Shown: piece by piece, positions 11,601 through 23,400 of the stretch
Numbering within the stretch: position 1 is the first letter of the stretch
Layout of the letters: every line of letters begins with the position of its first letter
From: Carposina sasakii
Lineage: Eukaryota > Arthropoda > Insecta > Lepidoptera > Carposinidae
Assembly (NCBI GenBank): GCA_014607495.2
Contig: CP053148.1
Location: 13,826,001-13,890,000, forward strand
Reading direction: 5' to 3'
Length of the DNA: 64,000 nucleotides
The notes under the pieces: generated by a model
The model's input: only the letters and a program-made list of their open reading frames with translations
Databases searched by the model: none
What the model was told of the DNA's origin: nothing
Program-made: the position numbers and the translations under genes

Positions 11601-13535
11601 GAAGAGATTCCAGAAAGAACATTCGGCTCCTCAGCTGCCGCCATTACTCTACGGAATATAGACGTTCGAACAGTCAGAGCAGGAGCTTTCTCTGCGAATA
11701 CTTATAACATCGTAATGGCAATCAACAGTACCATATTTAACATTAATGCCGAAGCTTTTGGGGCTCAGTCACTGATACACAGTTTAATAATAAGTGGATG
11801 TTCAATTAATCTTATTGCAGCTAAAGCTGTGCAATCAGCGATTGGCATCTTAACATTGGCGGATACTGAGTAAGTATTATCTTCCTTACTCACATATATT
11901 TGTGATTAAGCACTAACGTCAAACATTTTATTATTTTTCTGCATTAATTGTTTCAGGTTTAACGCAATTGAATCAGAGGCTATAAATTCAACAGTAGCTA
12001 CAATTGACTTGCATGGAAACAAATTTCATATATTCAGAACTAGAGCATTTGAGTTTATTTATTGGAACAGATTAAGAATAAACGGAAATTATTTTGATGA
12101 AATTCCAACAGATGCTATAGTGGCCGATGTCAATGACGCTCATGAACTCTCGTTTTGTCACAATGAAATGCAGTCTTTAAGTAATAGGTCTTTTACTTTT
12201 TTAGGACAGGTAAAAGGCTTTAATAAGTTTCGAATGAAATATGTAGGCAACTATCTCGGACATCCTTGTTCATGTAATATAACTGATTGGATTGGAGCTG
12301 CCTACAATGACCAAACACCATCATTTTACCAAAGTGAGACATATTGCACGATTGACGAAATATTAGCAAGATGTTTTGTAATACCAGAACAAAATATAAA
12401 GATTGATACATTTATACATAAGGTGTGCCATGACAAAACAGAAATTATTTGCGAAGATACCGACAAAAATCAAATTGCAACAACGGAGATAAAAAATCCA
12501 CGTTTCCCGCATAAACCTAAAACTAACACCGGTATGTCGACTCGAAATAAAAAAGTAGTGAGCATTATCTTAGTAACATTGTTCCTATGTATAACAGTCG
12601 TTGTAATAATAAGTTGCGTAAAGTGGGTACGAAGTAACGGTTATGCAATGGCTTTTAATAATTATTTGGCTTCTCTAAGAATTTGCACATGTTTTCGGAG
12701 ACGTAGAAGAAATAACAATTTTCAAACTGCACGATCTGTATCGCAAATTTTTGTAAATGATTATTCAGAAAGACATCGCCTCCACGAACCCCGAGTGGAA
12801 TATACAATTCAAGAAGTTGCTTTACCTGGAATGGAAGCAAGTGCAGTTTCAGAGGACAATGCTGAAAATGACAGCGAAGATAAAACTACACAAACGCTGC
12901 CTGAAGAATTAACAAAGGAGCTTTTAGAAAGCTTGAAGGATAAATTGCAAGATCCAGAAAATTATACGGAAGCCAAGGAGATGATAGAGCATTTATACGA
13001 AATAGTTAAAGTAGAAGATAACTGCAACAACCCTCCAAGAAGAAATGCTCCAGAAAATGTATATGAATTAGTATTAATAAATACTAAACCGCGAATAGGA
13101 AAAAATAATAAGCAAATGATAAGTATTGGAACCATGACGCCTTCACCGGACGAATTGCAGCCATTGTCACCATACAACCGCCCAACTGGATTAGCTCACG
13201 AATACTTTGAGCCTAAAGACATGGCTCTGCACCTGTACGCTGAGATTACCAACCCTGATAAACGACCATTCTTGGGCGCAATCCCTGATGTTGTATCTGA
13301 GCAGGTAGTGGCACCACGCGGGCCATACCTGCGAGCTCTCCGCGAGAAGTCTGGCTCATCCAGCGCTTTCTCTGCCCCTGTGACTTCATCCTCTGAAAGC
13401 CCAACAACCTCTCTGAGCAGCCCAGAACACGACAAGTCCAATGCCTCACACACCTCTGGCAAAATGTTCAACCGGCCCCTGCCAGCCAAGCCAGTTGTTC
13501 CCGACAATAGTGCTAGCTCCCCAATCAGAGGCTAA
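8650..13535 (+). CDS. Gene A: LRR-type transmembrane protein, 5' end missing
   Basis: Four exons, 8650-8902, 11227-11399, 11577-11869 and 11957-13535 (TAA at 13533), join in one frame through GT-AG introns of 2324, 177 and 87 bases to give 765 residues. The N-terminal part has irregular leucine-rich repeats (e.g. LTDLRLLRLTGTKQLRMTKS, IHSIENLQLSQDTF). A cysteine module follows: C344 and C346 in HPCSCNITDW, then C370, C378 and C397, resembling an LRR C-terminal cap. A hydrophobic helix at about 440-462 (VVSIILVTLFLCITVVVIIS) is the only membrane span. The tail of about 300 residues is basic near the membrane (FRRRRRNNN), then acidic and helical (about 553-591). It holds YEIV (Y587), YELV (Y609) and YAEI (Y667), and RPLPAKP (746-752), a class I SH3-type motif. 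The signal-peptide exon was not found, so the start is unknown. It is likely a cell-surface receptor or adhesion protein; the ligand is unknown. Gene B shares the CxC...W module. Confidence 0.88.
10160..10205 (+). repeat. tRNA-derived SINE fragment (B box)
   Basis: Contains GGGTTCGATTCCCACTCGGG, a tRNA T-arm and pol III B box, followed by TGAAGAATTTTTTC. The same tail occurs on the reverse strand at 18957-19034. Only the 3' half of the tRNA-like head is recognisable. Confidence 0.6.
10430..10560 (-). repeat. LINE 3'-end fragment, reverse strand
   Basis: The stretch CCCACTGCTGGGCAAAGGCC, continuing CTCCCC and then ATCTGGCAGAAAC..., is the reverse complement of a LINE tail common in Lepidoptera and related to those at 27300 and 44680. 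It is too short for coding sequence. Confidence 0.55.
10753..10784. repeat. Perfect 12-bp stem hairpin in gene A intron
   Basis: GTATTTGGCAGT (10753-10764) and ACTGCCAAATAC (10773-10784) are exact reverse complements around an 8-base loop. The flanks do not pair well, so it is a short hairpin with no assigned role. Confidence 0.7.
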
Positions 13536-14341
13536 ACGATTCCGCTATTTCAAATTTGGACTTCGAAAATGCGTACTTCATTTGGAAGACTTTAATATTA
13601 GTGGATGCGTTATATCCCTGTCATATAATATAACTGAGCAACTTATATTTCCGTTGCCACTCTTAAACCACGAGTTTAATCCTATCCAGCGTGGGATATC
13701 CACATTAGACTGTGACGCCGTTACCTACCATGAATCCACATCAATTCGAGTAACATATCTACTTATATTAAAAGTCGTTGTCGTTTGCCAACGTTCTTCG
13801 CAAATGCTCGTGACACGTGTTACGTACGTATACGAAGACACGAACGTGGCGAAAGTGAGACGTTGCTTTAGAGTTACTTTGCTGTGATATTATTTTTTTA
13901 TAAATAATTTACTGTTTTACTATTATGTCAAATGTGCCAGAGTCGGTATTATTTTATCTTTAAATAATATTATTTAAGATAAATCATTAATATTATTTTA
14001 GAGTAAGTGCTATATATATTGTGTTGTAACTTGTAATATTGTTTTTTTTAAATTAAATTTATGTTCACCCCGTTTCTCATTAGGGGGTGTTTATATTATG
14101 TTTACTGGATGGTAAGTGTCGTGCGTAGATGTTAGCTTAAAATATTACTCAATTCAAAAATTGACTCTTTTTGCTCCGCCTTTAAATTAATATCGCAGCT
14201 TCATAACACAATTCTTTATTTCGAATGCGGTCCTCTTACAAATAATACTAATGTTTAAAATACATTTGAGTATTGATTCACTGTACTAAAAACTACTTCA
14301 TTTACTGATTAATCAATTACTTACACGCACGAGTACCGCGC

Positions 14342-14347
14342 AATAAA
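14342..14347 (+). promoter_or_regulatory. Candidate polyadenylation signal of gene A
   Basis: First canonical AATAAA downstream of the stop at 13535, about 800 bases into the flank. Later AATAAA strings are equally possible. Confidence 0.35.
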
Positions 14348-16731
14348 GATACAATTCTTCACAGTTATTAGCCTAACTAATCATAGCTGCAGTTTTAGTC
14401 GCAGGTGTGTTGAAACGGGTGAGCTTTGGTCATTTCATTACACTGTGTGCGATGCATCGGTACATAATAGGTACCTCGGCTCTCTGCTCGTACAATTACA
14501 TCAATCTCAAATGTAATGACCAAATCAATTTACTATCATCATAGATTAATGTATTATTACATTAGCATTTATGTCCAAGATTGTAGAGGTATATTATCAT
14601 ATTCAAATTGTTTGTAAATATGGCAAAATAAACAAATATGAGGCGTAGGTTTACTTTGAACAATTGTTCTTTTTCTAGCCAGAGAGATACTATGCTGCAT
14701 ATTTAAAATGAGGTTGTATATAATTTATAATATCAATTATTTTCCATATCATGGCGAGACATTACCTATTATTGCTAAATTTCTTATGTGATTCGAAAGA
14801 GGAGTGTTCGTTCAGCCCTAGTGACTTTTCTAAATTTTATGAAATTTAATAATAATATTGTGCCAACCAAAGATAGATCTTGGTCACGTCTAAAATATTA
14901 AGTGTAGAGTAAGGCCTATTAAAACGGAGACATTAATAATTTTAGTTTTGACAAATCTTACGTTATTTTAGAAAGAATATACAAAAATATAGGTAAGTAT
15001 AAATTGTATGTTACAATTCGTGCCATTGTCCTACAACTGGGGTTTATTAAATACGTTAATGATTTTGATAATTTAAACACACAAGTCTGTAGAAGAACAT
15101 CGCTGTACTGGTGATTGATTCATGTTAAATTACAAGGACTGTATGTACGTCAAACAAGTATAATAGAAAAGGGAGGGTCTTTTAACTTTTGCAATATTGT
15201 CATCTCGAAAAGCTGTATGACACGAATATTTCAATTTGTCCACTATTAATGTATATTTTGTGTAATAATATTTTTTACACCTACATAATTTACAAATAAA
15301 AACACATCATCGTCATCATAGTGTTATAATAATTGGCATTTTGTAAAGGAAAGGAAAATGAATCTGTATTTAATGTTTATGGTTAATATTAATGTGAATT
15401 ATATTGATTGATGTTTTATATAGTAAAATGCACTATGTCTTCTTATTCTAACTAAAGTCGTGCTTGTCTGTTGAAAATTATAGAGACAAAACTGCTGTGA
15501 CAAGTTTAGATTCATACTTAATGCAATCATTTCAACAGTTTTTTAAAGCACTTCTACTTATATTAAAGAGGTGTAGACAGTTTAACATTGTAATTTGATC
15601 CAATAAACTTTTAAACCATGTATGTATTTAAATTAAGATCAATTCTCATTTGGCTTCGCGTCACTATTACTGTTTTAGTCCTGATGTGCTCGCCGTCTTA
15701 TTCTTTTAAACATAAACTGATTGAGAAGATGTACATGACGTAGAATGATTAGACATAGTGTAAGTCACTGTAAAACTACTAAATATTGTAATAATAAAGT
15801 ATTCAAGTATTTCAAACCAAGATTTAAAAAACTTTGTATTACGTATTAGTACCTACAGGTAACTAGAAAAACCCCATCAACTGCTTTCACACTGAAATAT
15901 ACATATGTATTTAACTATATACAGTGATCAGTATGCATCACAATCTGTCCTAATTAACTAAATTAGATGTGTACGAGCTTATTACTATAATATAAATGTT
16001 CCAAAAATAAATGTTATATGTGACATAATATAGTTTTCATTTAAATAACCTAATAAAAATAATAATTATTTTATACATACATATATATGTATAATAAAGA
16101 ATACAAGTGGTTTGCTGGAAGAAATCTACAATTAACAATGTAAAATGCTTTTCTATATAAAATGTCTGTGTACAATAAAGAATAGAGAATAGACAAGAAT
16201 AACTAGCAAATATGGACATCATTCCTAATGCTTCTCAAGGAACATCAGCTTCCTAGAAACAAACAATTTTTACGGTCTTATTTTTGACAATGACAATATA
16301 TTAGGTAAAATGCTTTCATATCAACTTCAATCGGGTATTTTAACCCCTTGTAACAAATTTCATTGAAATCCGCACAGTGGTTATATTATAGACAACTTAA
16401 CATTGCATTGATATTACTACATAGTTAGTTTAGTCGATTAACACTCGAAAAGCATCGGGACTTTTGGTAACCAGCCTTAGCAGAGCTGAGTCAGTAAGTA
16501 TTAAAGTGAAGGATTATAGATAGTGTGACACTGTCGCGCGGTTGGCCAAGTGTCTAGGTATCTAATTGTTTAGTATCCTGCACCGATTTTGATTCCATCT
16601 GTGCAGTCAAATGTTACCGAAAATGTCCAACATCAACTAAGCATCCAGTAGCATCATACTTTACCATAACTTACGAAATTAGTCACCATAATTTATGAAA
16701 TTAGGATCCTAGTCCAGCGTCCAGCAAACAA

Positions 16732-16750
16732 AGCGAGGGTGGGCCACTAG
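16732..16750 (+). repeat. Degenerate Helitron 3' end
   Basis: AGCGAGGGTGGGCCACTAG closely matches the CTAG-terminated 3' tip of the Helitron at 42421-44144 (read on its own strand). No matching 5' end was identified nearby. Confidence 0.5.
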
Positions 16751-17616
16751 TGTTAGTATACAGTTAAAAGCAAAGGCAAACATTCGTGACGAAACATATA
16801 CGAGTATTCTACAAATCTGCATTGCAATACAAAAACCACAATATACATGCATGATGTAAAAGAAGGAGGTGTTGGGCTAAATGCAATGAAAATTATCAGC
16901 ACCGAGAGTTAGAAGGTATACAAAATTTCTGCAAAACAAAATGTACGCAGATTCCATGAAATAAATATAGGTACGAACCAACATCCCATCACATTCTTTG
17001 TCTAATGATTTGATTTGATTAAATCTATCACCAGGCCAATTTCTCATTATGACCTTATCTTATCTAAGCACAATTTTTGTGCCTTCAAACAATTTTGTTA
17101 CACATATCATTGGCATAATAACTCAAATTCAAAATCATTTATTCGACATGAAAGCATTAACACTTGTTTGTCGATTGTCTAATTATATGTTACTTTCTAT
17201 GTTCGCACCCCAAAAATGAAACCGCTACCAAACAAAAAAGGAGGTGAATTTAAACCCAACAATAAATAAATCGCAAAGCTTTTGCTTTGGCAACGGTCAC
17301 CACCCCAAGGTGCGATTAGTTACGGTCTGTCAGGCATAAGTTAGCGATTCGGGGCTTAATAGCCACCAACGTGGAGAATAAGAGTTAAGGTCGCCTAAAG
17401 ACGAAATCCAGAAGAGCTGCTACACAGTTCTCCTTTATGGCAAAACCAACATTAGGTCTGACACACCGCATGATTCTACTATTACTGTTACACTATCTCA
17501 GTGAAGTGTCACTGCTTGGAAGAAGAAATAGCATGAAAACTCCCAGCGACAACTGATAGGTAATATAAAAGTCTGTCCACTTGCAATAGTTTGTCTGTCA
17601 GTGTTTAATTTTAATT

Positions 17617-18610
17617 AACCGACTTCAAAAAAGGAGGTGGTTCTCAATTCGTCTGTATGTATAATATTTTTTTTAATGTATGTTCACCGATATTTCCATC
17701 AATTATAGACGCTTTTCAAAATTTTTTTTTTTTATAGAGTTCACTTCTGAGGTGGTCCCATTTTCACCAGGTCAGGATCTGATGATGGGATCCAGGAGAA
17801 ATCTAGGGCAACCACCGAAAATTGTATGCTCGTATGGTGCTTTTGTTACGTAATCATGTCATACTCAAGTATATGCTTTAGGGTATCAAAATCTGATGCT
17901 GCTGTGCTGATGATGAAGCTACAGAAATCCTTAATGGTTAGGAGTTGGCAGACAGTACTGCAATTGGTCGATGGAAACTATTTATACTACTAAATAGGGC
18001 TAACGTGTTACTTGAATCAACATCTGATGCTGCCGTGCTGATAATGAAGCTACAGAACTCCTTAACGGTTAGGAGTTGGGAGACAGTACTGCAATTGGTC
18101 GATGGATCTATTTAGTAGTATGGAGGGCTAACGTGTTACTTGAATCAACATCTGATGCTGCTGTGCTGATGATGAAGCTACAGAACTCCTTAACGGTTAG
18201 GAGTTGGGAGACAGTACTACAATTGGTCGATAAAAACTATTTAGTAGTATGTAGGGATAACGTGTTACTTGAATCAACATCTGATGCTGCTGTGTTGATG
18301 ATGAAGCTACAGAACTCCTTAACGGTTAGGAGTTGGGAGACAATACTGCAATTGGACGATGAAAACTATTTAGTAGTATATAGGGCTAACGTGTTACTTG
18401 AATCAACATCTATGCTGCTGTGCTGATGATGAAGCTACAGAACTCCTTAACGGTGAGGAGTTGGGAGACAGTACGGCAATTGGTCGATGGAAACTATATA
18501 TGTAGGGCTAACGTGATACTTATACGGGTAGGTACTACTCCTGAGATGGTAACAATGGAACCCATCTATTTAAGTTCACAACGCATTATCACAACTAAAA
18601 ATCGAGAAAT
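17617..18610 (+). mobile_element. AACCGACTTC-type element filled with a 129-bp satellite
   Basis: Starts AACCGACTTCAAAAAAGGAG and shares with the composite family the opening TTCAATTCGTCTGTATG... and the GATCTGATGATGGGATCC block near 17775. Most of the remainder is a tandem array (17891-18535). No matching 3' block was found; the sequence runs into the foldback element at 18611. The subtype differs from the 2739-type copies. Confidence 0.6.
17891..18535 (+). repeat. Tandem repeat, five units of about 129 bp
   Basis: Units begin with ATCTGATGCTGC or a variant at 17891, 18022, 18150, 18279 and 18408, giving steps of 131, 128, 129 and 129. Each contains GAAGCTACAGAACTCCTTAA and TTACTTGAATCAACATCT-like text. 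Because 129 is 43 codons, a frame stays open through several units (18076-18426) and reads a 43-residue repeat (KLQNSLTVRSWETVLQL). This is best seen as a by-product of the period, not a gene: there is no start context, signal or known domain. Confidence 0.85.
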
Positions 18611-18960
18611 AAACTGACTTTAAAAAAAAATTTACCGACTTCAAAAAACACAAACGACAAAAACTTTATATTTATAATTATCACTTATTTTTTGGAGTCG
18701 GTGTAAGCCAAACAAATAAATGTAATGAAGAAAACTTACCGACACTAAAATTCAAAGTAAAACTAAGAATAGGAAATTGCATAAACGCGTGCATTGCCTA
18801 CTACACCGTATTGTATTTTGCCATGTGTGTGGCTTTGCCAGCCGCTTGCGTCCATCAACACAACAGACTACGTTACCTAGGCTGGCACCGACTCCAAAAA
18901 ATAAGTGATAGTTATAAATATTTAAATTACAAAATTATTAATAAAGAAATGAAAAAAATC

Positions 18961-19034
18961 TTCACCCGAGTGGGAATCGAACCTACGACCACTGCAAACC
19001 GTGCCAGTCGCTCTAACCACTGAGCTACCCGGTC
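18961..19034 (-). repeat. tRNA-like SINE head, reverse strand
   Basis: On the reverse strand it reads GACCGGGTAGCTCAGTGGTT (A box) and, further on, GGTTCGATTCCCACTCGGG (B box), spanning a tRNA-sized 74 bases. The acceptor stem has a mismatch and no clean anticodon arm was drawn, and a T-rich tail follows, so it is called a tRNA-derived SINE or tRNA-like pseudogene, not a working tRNA. Confidence 0.65.
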
Positions 19035-19244
19035 AATTACTCGGATGACGAATTTTACCATCTCTTTTCTAAATTACATATTGGCAACGTTATATTTCAT
19101 CTCGATAGCTATACACTAGCCAAATCTCGGCAAACAAAGCTGAATCCCTCAGCACAATGTTTAAAGATGAAACGATCAACCATATTCTAACGGATTATAA
19201 TAATGGAGAAGTGTTTTTATAAATTTATCTTAGCCAAGATATTA

Positions 19245-19300
19245 TATTATAAAATTATTAATAAAGAAATGGAAAAAATTCTTCACCCGAGTGGGAATAT
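19245..19300 (-). repeat. SINE fragment, truncated at B box
   Basis: ATTAATAAAGAAATGGAAAA followed by ATTCTTCACCCGAGTGGGAA repeats 18930-18975, and then breaks into AT-rich sequence exactly within the B-box region. It is a partial duplicate of the neighbouring SINE tail. Confidence 0.6.
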
Positions 19301-19552
19301 AAATAAATATAAATATTTAAATAGTTAAAGATGACTTTGTTAAAGTATTAGGTATTAAGGTGTAAATATGTAAGTAATTTTAGATATTTAATATGTATTA
19401 AGTAGATAAATTAGTTACGTTATTTATCGCTTTTTCGTTAAAGTTTTTGTCGTTTGTGTTTTTTTGAAGTCGGTATTTTTTTTTTAAAGTCAGTTTATAT
19501 TAAGCATACCTATCTTCATACTTCACATTCTGTTTTTCTATTAGTTTCTAGC

Positions 19553-19625
19553 CTCTGTTGATCCTGGCTTATAGGAGTTACAGTGACGGGAATGAGTGGT
19601 GAGCTAATCCCTGTACGAATCCTGG
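19553..19625 (+). repeat. Interspersed repeat shared with 44271-44345
   Basis: CTCTGTTGATCCTGGCTTAT and the following GGAGTTACAGTGACGGGAATGAGTG recur with few changes at 44271-44345. The unit is too short to classify and has no terminal features. Confidence 0.55.
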
Positions 19626-20036
19626 TAAATATACCTATAGAAGTACGTTAATATAATTTTAAAAACTTAAAATAAGTGTTTTCAGCTTAAATGTCCTTAT
19701 GACTGTCCTTATGTTACATACCGTTTTCGTTCCATCCTGTATGTGTTATAGTTACACGTGAAGGGACAACTGTACAAAATATTCGTGAATCGGTCGTAGG
19801 TAGGTACATTCTGCATATAAAGTAATAAATGGATTCCTAAAAACGTGCATTGTACATCTGCAAAATTTTATGAATGTTTGCCTATGCCATAGACTAAGGG
19901 CTTCAAATGGCTTCGTCGCAGAATGTCCCTTTCGCAAAATGTCCCCTGGTCGCAAAAAGTCCCTTTCGCATAATGTCTCTTTCGCAGAATGTTCCCCTGG
20001 TAGCAAAAATATATCTCTCGCCAAATTTCCATTTTT

Positions 20037-20847
20037 AACCGACTTCAAAAAGAGAGGTTATCAATTCGTCTGTATGTTTTTTTTTTTTAAATGTTTTATG
20101 TGTGTTACCTCAGAACTCCGTCATTTATGAACCGATTTCATTTTTTTTTTCATAGTTGGTCGTGGTATACTTCCAGGTTGGTCCCATATTCACCACATCA
20201 GGATCTAATGATGGGATCTTGGAGAAATCGAGGGCAATCCTCGAATATTGTAGGCACATGTAGTCTGTTTTTACACTTTTACTGAGCGTTTTAGTCACGT
20301 ACATATAAAACATAACATCTGATGATCGAATCTCTAAGCAATCTAGGGATATCCTCAAATATAATAGGCACGAGTAGTCCGTTTTCAGATTTTTATAGAC
20401 AATTTTGGTCAGCTACACATAATATAAAGGAAACGAGGGTCTGATGATGGAGCCGCCGAAAAACAGATAGTGGAACTTTTTAGTAATAAAATCCCCTTAT
20501 GGCAGGGGAAGCTTACGTCCAGTAGTGGACTGCAATAGGCTAGATAACGGATAATAGGGATGACTGAAAGAAGAGTACCTACATATTGCACCGACCCCAA
20601 ATGATTGGGAACAGGGCGGGAAGAAGGAGTGTAATTATATGTTGCTTATATGTATATTGTCAGACGTAAAATTTCGAATCCTAGTCATTTCTCTCTTTTG
20701 TCATGTGGCCTATTTAATTATTTGCTGGCATATAAATCTGACAATATTATGCCTTCTAAACGTCGTACATGGCTTAACGCAATATATATTTTCCCTTTAG
20801 TAAAATTTTACTTTATCGAGTTTTGGGAGGAAGTCGGTTTTTGGTTT
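20037..20847 (+). mobile_element. Composite AACCGACTTC element, copy 2 (short form)
   Basis: It has the same 5' block as copy 1 (AACCGACTTCAAAAAGAGAG) and the same 3' block (GAGTTTTGGGAGGAAGTCGG), but lacks the LINE ORF2 remnant between them; the two halves join near 20644. It looks like an internal-deletion derivative or an ancestral form before LINE capture. Confidence 0.72.
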
Positions 20848-20883
20848 AAAAAAAATTATATTCAAACTGTTCTATGATAATTT

Positions 20884-21300
20884 TTTTAAAACGAAAAACC
20901 GACTTCCTCCCAAAACTCGAACTTAGGCCACATGACAAAAGAGAAAAAGGACTAGGCTTCGAAACTTTACGTCTGACAATATGATGATGATAATGATGAC
21001 CTCCGACCGATTTCGGTCATGGCGACCACTTCTACTCCTAGATATTACTAAGTTGGCGTTCATGCTGGATCGGAGGCACTTGAGGTGGAATCGATCCAGA
21101 GTGCGTATGTGGCGACGGTATATGCACCACGCCTCGGAGGAATATAAGAGATTTGGCAGTAAAATAACAATATATCGTGTATGTACTTAAAATAAATGAA
21201 ATGTAAAGAACCAATAACATACATAATAACTACATACTCGTACTTTAGTAAAATTTTACTTTAGTAAGTTCGAGTTTTGGGAGGAAGTCGGTTTTTCATT
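20884..21300. repeat. Inverted 3' ends of the composite element
   Basis: 20884-21165 is the 3' part of the composite element in reverse, starting AAAACGAAAAACCGACTTCC and running into the LINE remnant ([12 protein letters not shown] frame side). 21240-21300 is another 3' end in forward orientation. With the end of copy 2 at 20820-20847 this makes three 3' tips in about 480 bases, the first two facing each other as a near-palindrome around 20848-20883. Confidence 0.65.
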
Positions 21301-21699
21301 TTAAAAAAAATTATGTTTATCGATTATTGTTATTAATAAAATTTTAAAATTCTATGTAAACAAAACAGGTTTTCTAAGTACCTACCTAAATACTGTGATG
21401 TGAATCCATAAAAATCTATGTGACAAATATTTTTAATTTTAAGTTCAACTTATCAAACAATACAAGCAACTTTTGTTTTTGGTACTACACATAAATTATA
21501 CAGGAGACTCACCAGAGAAAAAGTTTTTCGTATTATTAAAAAGTTAATATATACATATTAACATATTGTTCAAAGGGGGACATTTTGTGAAAGGGACGTT
21601 TTACGAAAGGGTCATTTTGCGCAAGAGACGATTTGCGAAAGGGACATTCTGCGACGAAGCCCTTCAAATTATCCGCAAAGAGCTGCGCGGCAGTAACCT

Positions 21700-23400
21700 G
21701 TTTGTCCATAGATCAACTAGTACAGTTCTTTGCCAGATTTTTTGCATTGTTTCTTCATCAGAGTCCATCGTGAAAATTAATGTAAACACTTACACGTACG
21801 ATTCTCAAGCCTAACGGCAGCAGCGCGGCTGCAGTGCTGCAAACGCATTGCCTCCGTGCGCTTTTCGACAAATTTGAAGGTACCCTAAATATATGGGTAG
21901 AATAGGTACCTACGAAGCTCCCGTTTTCCGTCATTTACATCTTACTTTTCTTGGGTTAAAATTTTAAGCGTTTCATCCCAATGAAATAAGCAAACTAAAC
22001 GAAAAAGTAAAGGAAAACTTAACCAGTTCATAATTTTAGTCTTGAAGAGCAATGGCCTGAATATATGCAAATAAATGCTAAATACCAGGCACTTCTAGAA
22101 AATTGACATCACACGTTCCATGAATCAAAGTAATTTGCCATTAATTAGAATTTGTAATTAATAACTTCTACGAAAATCAAACAACTTGTCTAGATGATAA
22201 TGTCTATGGATAGTGTCTATGTTGAATTTGTGTTGACATTGGGAGTGCATTACTAAACAATCGGAGGCACTTGTTACATTATCTACTTATTTACTAACAC
22301 ATATAGAAGGCAAAATTTTTGGAAAAAGTTCATACTACCCAAAGGTCAAATTAATTAAAAATACAATAATTTCATGAGAAAAACCGACTGTGTAAAAATC
22401 TTGACCCAGTGTCAGTCTATTGTAATTTTCAACACTGAAGCCTTATTGCTACCTTATTTGGACATTTAATTAAATATAGATTTTAGAAATAGGTCTAATT
22501 TAAAAAAATAATTTCTAGTAAGCATATGATAACTTTTAAAATAAATGATAGTCATAAGATCATGCCTATTTTAAATTGCTGAAAAATACAATTTGCGATT
22601 GCACTGGTCGTAATATGACCAGAGCTTTAATGCAATCTCTCACAGCTCGTCAGACGGCGCTATAATCGAATGTGCCGTGTTAAGACAGATAGGTAAATGA
22701 CGGTAGGTAGGTTAGGAATGCTACGTACATGTCGGCGACGAAGACATGAAACCTACGCAAATTAAATGATTCGATGTTATGTACATATAGATAAGGTTGA
22801 TATTTGAATAAAGAGTTGGCAATATTGAATAAAGAGTTACATGTTAGGTATAGCGCTAGCATTAAGTTTGTACTAGGTAGGGTTGTTTTGTGTCTGACTT
22901 ATTTCTTATCCCTTTGAGTTTTATTAGATGTAGGTAGCTATTCTGAGCACATTAAGAGTATTTTTAAGTAGATTGAATAATTACTTTAGTAGATATTTGC
23001 GATTTTATAATTTATCACGGTTTTGAACTTGTGCTCACAGTAGGTTCGAGAGTATATTTCAATTAGAATGAATCTAATTATTTTTTCTTATTAGAGTTCA
23101 GTTTATGCCCTTTCTAGTAATATATAACTCATGTATATAGATTATGTAATTTAGATTTTATTAAGGGCTAAACTTAGCAAGTCGGTAAAATTTGTAAGTT
23201 TTTTACTTTTCTCCTTTTACAACTTTTTATTGTTTAAACTTAGAAATAAGATTTTTAGATAAAGCTAATTAAGACCTTTTTAACAATGTATAACACATGT
23301 ATGTAATGTTTGTTTTGAAATAAATATAGGGCGCAAAAAGGTCAGTCAAGGGACAAACTAGATAAAATGTTAGGAAAAATCGTAGAGAATTTCTATCGCG
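21700..23400. other. Intergenic, no gene seen
   Basis: AT-rich sequence. No repeat ends, splice-consistent exons or protein-like frames were recognised. Confidence 0.4.

Larger units (their letters stand above)
13536..17616 (+). other. Gene A 3' flank, no further gene
   Basis: This starts as the 3' untranslated region of gene A. AATAAA occurs at 14342-14347, with further candidates around 14625 and 15602; which is used cannot be decided. The open frame at 13441-13887 overlaps the gene in another frame and is not called. A degenerate Helitron 3' end lies at 16732-16750. No other coding region was recognised. Confidence 0.55.
18611..19497. mobile_element. Foldback element with nested palindrome and tRNA-like core
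   Basis: The left arm (18611-18667, AAACTGACTTTAAAAAAAAA then TACCGACTTC...ACACAAACGACAAAAACTTT) is the reverse complement of the right arm (19440-19497). Inside, a second inverted repeat pairs 18670-18710 (TATCACTTATTTTTTGGAGT) with 18883-18923. A tRNA-like segment (18961-19034) lies between the nested palindrome and the right arm. There is no coding capacity. Confidence 0.7.
19909..21661. mobile_element. Foldback element built of GTCCCTTTCGCA repeats, split by insertions
   Basis: The left tip GGCTTCGTCGCAGAATGTCC (from 19909) is the exact reverse complement of the right tip ending at 21661. Both arms are short tandem variants of AATGTCCCTTTCGCAA: left arm about 19909-20030, right arm about 21566-21661. 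Between the arms sit a short composite element (20037-20847) and more composite ends (20884-21300). The arms point inward as in foldback (FB-like) transposons, whose arms are also tandem repeats; the name is by analogy only. Confidence 0.72.

Noticed and set aside
13441..13887. Open frame overlapping the end of gene A
   Set aside because: Different frame from the well-supported gene A coding exon; most of it is in the 3' flank and reads as low-quality protein.
18076..18426. Open frame of 116 codons with repeated 43-residue units
   Set aside because: It is explained by a 129-bp tandem repeat whose length is a multiple of three; no start context, signal or known domain.
18961..19034. Functional tRNA gene
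   Set aside because: A and B boxes are present, but the acceptor stem has a mismatch, no anticodon arm is clean, and related truncated copies with the same tail occur nearby, which fits a SINE.
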